Origin: Pseudokordiimonas caeni
GTDB lineage: Bacteria; Pseudomonadota; Alphaproteobacteria; Sphingomonadales; Kordiimonadaceae
Assembly (NCBI RefSeq): GCF_026719705.1
Contig: NZ_JAPPRR010000004.1
Span: 124,001-188,000, forward strand
DNA length: 64,000 bases
Direction: 5' to 3'
Below the pieces are notes generated by a model that searched no databases, was not told the DNA's origin, and saw only the letters and a program-made list of their open reading frames with translations. The position numbers and the translations under genes were made by a program. Positions 61,921 through 64,000 of this stretch are shown here, one piece after another. Position 1 is the stretch's first letter. Every line of letters starts with the position of its first letter.

Positions 61921-62529
61921 ATGAAGCTTTTTGTATCGCCTACCTCGCCTTACGTACGCAAAGTCCTGATCGCCGCGATTGAACTGGGCCTCGCCGACAA
62001 GCTGCAACTCGTTACCGTCAACACCGTGCCCACCAAGCAGGACCCGGTGATTGCAGCCGTCAATCCGCTTGGCAAAATCCCCGCCCTGCAAACCGACGAT
62101 GGCGCGGTCCTCTATGACAGCCGGGTTATCGTCGAATATCTGAACACTGTCGGCAAAGGCACGCTGCTCCCGACAGGCGGCAATGCACACTGGCGGGCGC
62201 TGCGCCTGCAGGCGCTGTCCGACGGGCTTATGGATGCAGCCGTCGCAACCCGCTACGAAACCGCGCTGCGCCCTGCCCCGCTGCAGTGGCAGCAATGGGT
62301 GGATGCGCAAACGGGCAAGATCATTGCGGCACTTGATGCCCTGCAGCGCGAAGCCCTTTACGAAAGCGGCATCACGATTGCGGAAATCGCGGCCTATTCG
62401 GCGCTAGATTATCTCGATTTCCGGTTCGATCATCTCGACTGGCGCTCGGGCCGCACCGCGCTTGCCGACTTTTTCGAAGCCTTCAGCAAGCGAAAATCTG
62501 TGCAATCCCTGCCAACGCGCGGGGCCTGA
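61921..62529 (+). CDS. glutathione S-transferase
   Basis: A 202-residue GST with the N-terminal thioredoxin domain (MKLFVSPTSPYVRKVLIAA, with the catalytic-region Ser in SPTSPY), the cis-proline GKIPALQ, the glutathione-binding DSRVIVEYL, and a helical C-terminal domain. The SP-SPY-RKV start is common in bacterial GSTs of the YibF type. ATG at 61921 follows GGAGG. The substrate is unknown. Confidence 0.94.
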   Translation: MKLFVSPTSPYVRKVLIAAIELGLADKLQLVTVNTVPTKQDPVIAAVNPLGKIPALQTDDGAVLYDSRVIVEYLNTVGKGTLLPTGGNAHWRALRLQALSDGLMDAAVATRYETALRPAPLQWQQWVDAQTGKIIAALDALQREALYESGITIAEIAAYSALDYLDFRFDHLDWRSGRTALADFFEAFSKRKSVQSLPTRGA

Positions 62530-62534
62530 GCCCG

Positions 62535-63188
62535 ATGCGTGCCCGCAAGTTTTTCGCCCTTTGTCTTCTCGTCACCGCCCCGGCCCTGCCTGCGCAAGCC
62601 CAGACGGCCGGCGACGAATGGGATGCCATGATGCAGGAAGCCAAGGGGCTTCTCCTGATGCGGCAGTATGATCTCGCCTCGCAGACCCTTCAGGAAGCCC
62701 TGGAACTTGCACGGATGGAACGCGGCCGTGGCCATCCTTCTGTCGCCGTGACGCTATCGAATCTCGGCGACGTAGAGCTGGAGCGCGACAGCCCGGACAC
62801 CGCCTATCATTATTACAAGCAGGCGCTGGCGATTTTCAAAGCCACGTCCGAAGGCCCGTTCGCCACGCTCGGGGTGACGCTCAATAACCTGGGTCTCATC
62901 GCCGACCAGCGCGGCCAAAGCGAACTCGCCCGCCACTATTATGGCAAGGCCCTGCCGGTTTTCGAGGCAACCCTGCCGGCTGATGATGTCAATATCGGCC
63001 GCACAATCAACAATATGGGCCTTTCCTATATCCGCAGCGGCGAGTATGCGGAGGCCGAAACCAACCTGAAACGTGCCCTGCCGATCCTTGAGGCAGCCCT
63101 CGGCGCCGATAGCCCGGAAGTGCTGTCGTGCCATCACAATCTCGATACTCTTCGCAAAGCGCTGGCGGACAATCCGGTTTCACCTTGA
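62535..63188 (+). CDS. exported TPR-repeat protein
   Basis: A 217-residue protein with a signal peptide (about 1-22, ending AQAQ) and about four tetratricopeptide repeats of the kinesin-light-chain type (for example VAVTLSNLGDVELERDSPDTAYHYYKQAL and INNMGLSYIRSGEYAEAETNLKRAL in adjoining units). TPRs bind other proteins; no partner can be named. It starts five bases after the GST stop and is probably in the same transcript. Confidence 0.88.
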   Translation: MRARKFFALCLLVTAPALPAQAQTAGDEWDAMMQEAKGLLLMRQYDLASQTLQEALELARMERGRGHPSVAVTLSNLGDVELERDSPDTAYHYYKQALAIFKATSEGPFATLGVTLNNLGLIADQRGQSELARHYYGKALPVFEATLPADDVNIGRTINNMGLSYIRSGEYAEAETNLKRALPILEAALGADSPEVLSCHHNLDTLRKALADNPVSP

Positions 63189-63217
63189 AGCGGGAATGCG
63201 CGCGTGCTATCGCCTGA

Positions 63218-63236
63218 CTTGAGAATGGTTCTCAAG
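63218..63236 (+). promoter_or_regulatory. Fur-like iron box before feoA
   Basis: CTTGAGAA (63218-63225) and TTCTCAAG (63229-63236) are perfect eight-base arms around TGG. The core TGAGAAT-N-GTTCTCA closely follows the 7-1-7 Fur consensus. It lies 14 bases before the feoA start. Confidence 0.75.
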
Positions 63237-63249
63237 ACAGGGCTTTTAC

Positions 63250-63516
63250 ATGCAGCAACAGACAGGTGAAACGATGCGACTGGGCACTTTGGCGCCCGGC
63301 CAAGGTGGCCGGATTGTCGCAATCGAAGAGGCCGACGCGCCGGACGGCGCCGACAATGCCGAACGCCTGCGCGAGCTTGGCTTCGCCGAAGAACTGGACG
63401 CGACCGTGCTGCATCAAAGCCCCTTCGGCCGCGACCCCATCGTGGTTGCCGTCGGATCCATGACCGTTGCCCTGCGCCGCGCCGAAGCCAATCTGATTCT
63501 GGTGAAAACTCAATGA
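63250..63516 (+). CDS. feoA: FeoA family protein
   Basis: An 88-residue SH3-like protein that assists the ferrous-iron transporter FeoB. The family pattern is visible in MRLGTLAPGQGGRIVAIE, then LRELGFAEELDATVLHQSPFGRDPIVVAVGSMTVALRRAEANLILV. ATG at 63250 is used, with ATG at 63274 an alternative; both have weak ribosome-binding sites. Its stop overlaps feoB in ATGA. Confidence 0.93.
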   Translation: MQQQTGETMRLGTLAPGQGGRIVAIEEADAPDGADNAERLRELGFAEELDATVLHQSPFGRDPIVVAVGSMTVALRRAEANLILVKTQ

Positions 63517-64000
63517 ATGCCCCCGAAACCGTGAAGACGCTGCGGATCGCCCTTGTTGGCAACCCGAACTGCGGCAAATCCGCCCTTTTCAACACGCTGA
63601 CGGGGCTTCGGCAGAAGGTTGCCAACTATCCGGGGGCCACGGTCGAGCGCCACAGCGGCCGCATGACCGGCGCGCCATATGTCGAGCTGATCGACCTGCC
63701 CGGCACCTACAGCCTGACGCCGAAAAGCCCTGATGAGGCCGTCACCTGTGACGCGCTTTTCGGGCGCTCCGCCTTCGAGGCGCGGCCTGATGGCATTGTC
63801 TGCGTGCTGGATGCCACGAACCTTGGCCAGCACCTGCGGTTCGCGCTTGAACTGAAGGCGACAGGCCTGCCGATGGTGGTGGCATTGAACATGACCGACC
63901 TCGCGCGCCGTGAAGGCATCGAGATCGATGTCGAAGGCCTGTCGAAGCGCCTTGGCGTGCCGGTGATCGAAACTGTCGCCGTGCGCAAGACGGGCATTGC
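63513..64000 (+). CDS. feoB: ferrous iron transport protein B (partial, runs off the window)
   Basis: The first 162 residues of FeoB, the GTPase-linked ferrous-iron transporter. The G-protein motifs are present: G1 GNPNCGKS, G2 GATVE, G3 DLPGTYSL and G4 NMTD. The transmembrane part lies beyond position 64000. It overlaps feoA by four bases, and both should be under the Fur-like box. Confidence 0.96.
   Translation, partial: MNAPETVKTLRIALVGNPNCGKSALFNTLTGLRQKVANYPGATVERHSGRMTGAPYVELIDLPGTYSLTPKSPDEAVTCDALFGRSAFEARPDGIVCVLDATNLGQHLRFALELKATGLPMVVALNMTDLARREGIEIDVEGLSKRLGVPVIETVAVRKTGI

Overview
The window is a 64 kb stretch of a GC-rich (about 60% by eye) bacterial chromosome packed with short intergenic gaps. 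It is almost certainly alphaproteobacterial. Supporting features are an aa3-type cytochrome c oxidase cluster in the order ctaC-ctaD-ctaB-small ORF-ctaG-ctaE-DUF983-SURF1, running on into threonine synthase and an M16 peptidase; divergent xseA/purD; DUF2842; a PAS_5-type protein; a plant-type GshA; and UbiA. Genus cannot be fixed from the sequence; a marine or aquatic heterotroph is my guess. I saw no rRNA, tRNA, CRISPR array, insertion sequence, integrase or phage gene.

Layout. 107-9054 (minus strand) is the respiratory cluster. 9366-16022 (plus) is tldD, rlmJ and a four-gene cassette of two periplasmic binding-protein-like genes flanking two paralogous membrane alkaline-phosphatase-superfamily (LtaS/EptA-like) transferases. 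16079-18585 holds scoAB, a small membrane protein and a WYL regulator. 18718-24573 holds a metaxin-like GST, pyrophosphatase, ubiA, rsmE, a thiol-dioxygenase-like cupin, gshA and a GNAT. 24588-27881 holds a low-GC secreted protein, a lone flagellin, a CsgG/HfaB-like protein and a TorF-type porin. 27957-33591 holds xseA, purD, a K+/H+ antiporter and a fatty acid hydroxylase. 33600-39735 holds an orphan PAS histidine kinase divergent from an RND efflux pair. 39847-49461 is metabolic: VOC protein, gamma-glutamyltransferase, PAS_5, Baeyer-Villiger-type monooxygenase, M20 peptidases, enoyl-CoA hydratase, HMCES/YedK and NUDIX. 49558-53016 contains two enzyme homologues with altered catalytic motifs: a peptide-deformylase-like protein with a histidine-rich tail and a PEP-carboxylase-like protein. 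53166-60079 holds a GT87 enzyme, CoA-transferase, HrpB helicase and small proteins. 60160-64000 ends with a GH43 glycosidase, GST, TPR protein and feoAB (feoB runs off the edge).

Many adjacent same-strand genes overlap by 1 or 4 bases, so translational coupling is widespread. Readable control elements include a LacI-type operator before GH43, a Fur-like box before feoA, a TGTCAG array between the WYL regulator and the GST, and several perfect inverted repeats in divergent promoter regions.

The best candidates for undescribed biology are the binding-protein/transferase cassette (11610-16022), the degenerate deformylase with a metal-binding tail (49558-50163) and the motif-altered PEPC homologue (50212-53016). 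All functional statements rest on reading the sequence and recalling family motifs; no database search was run.
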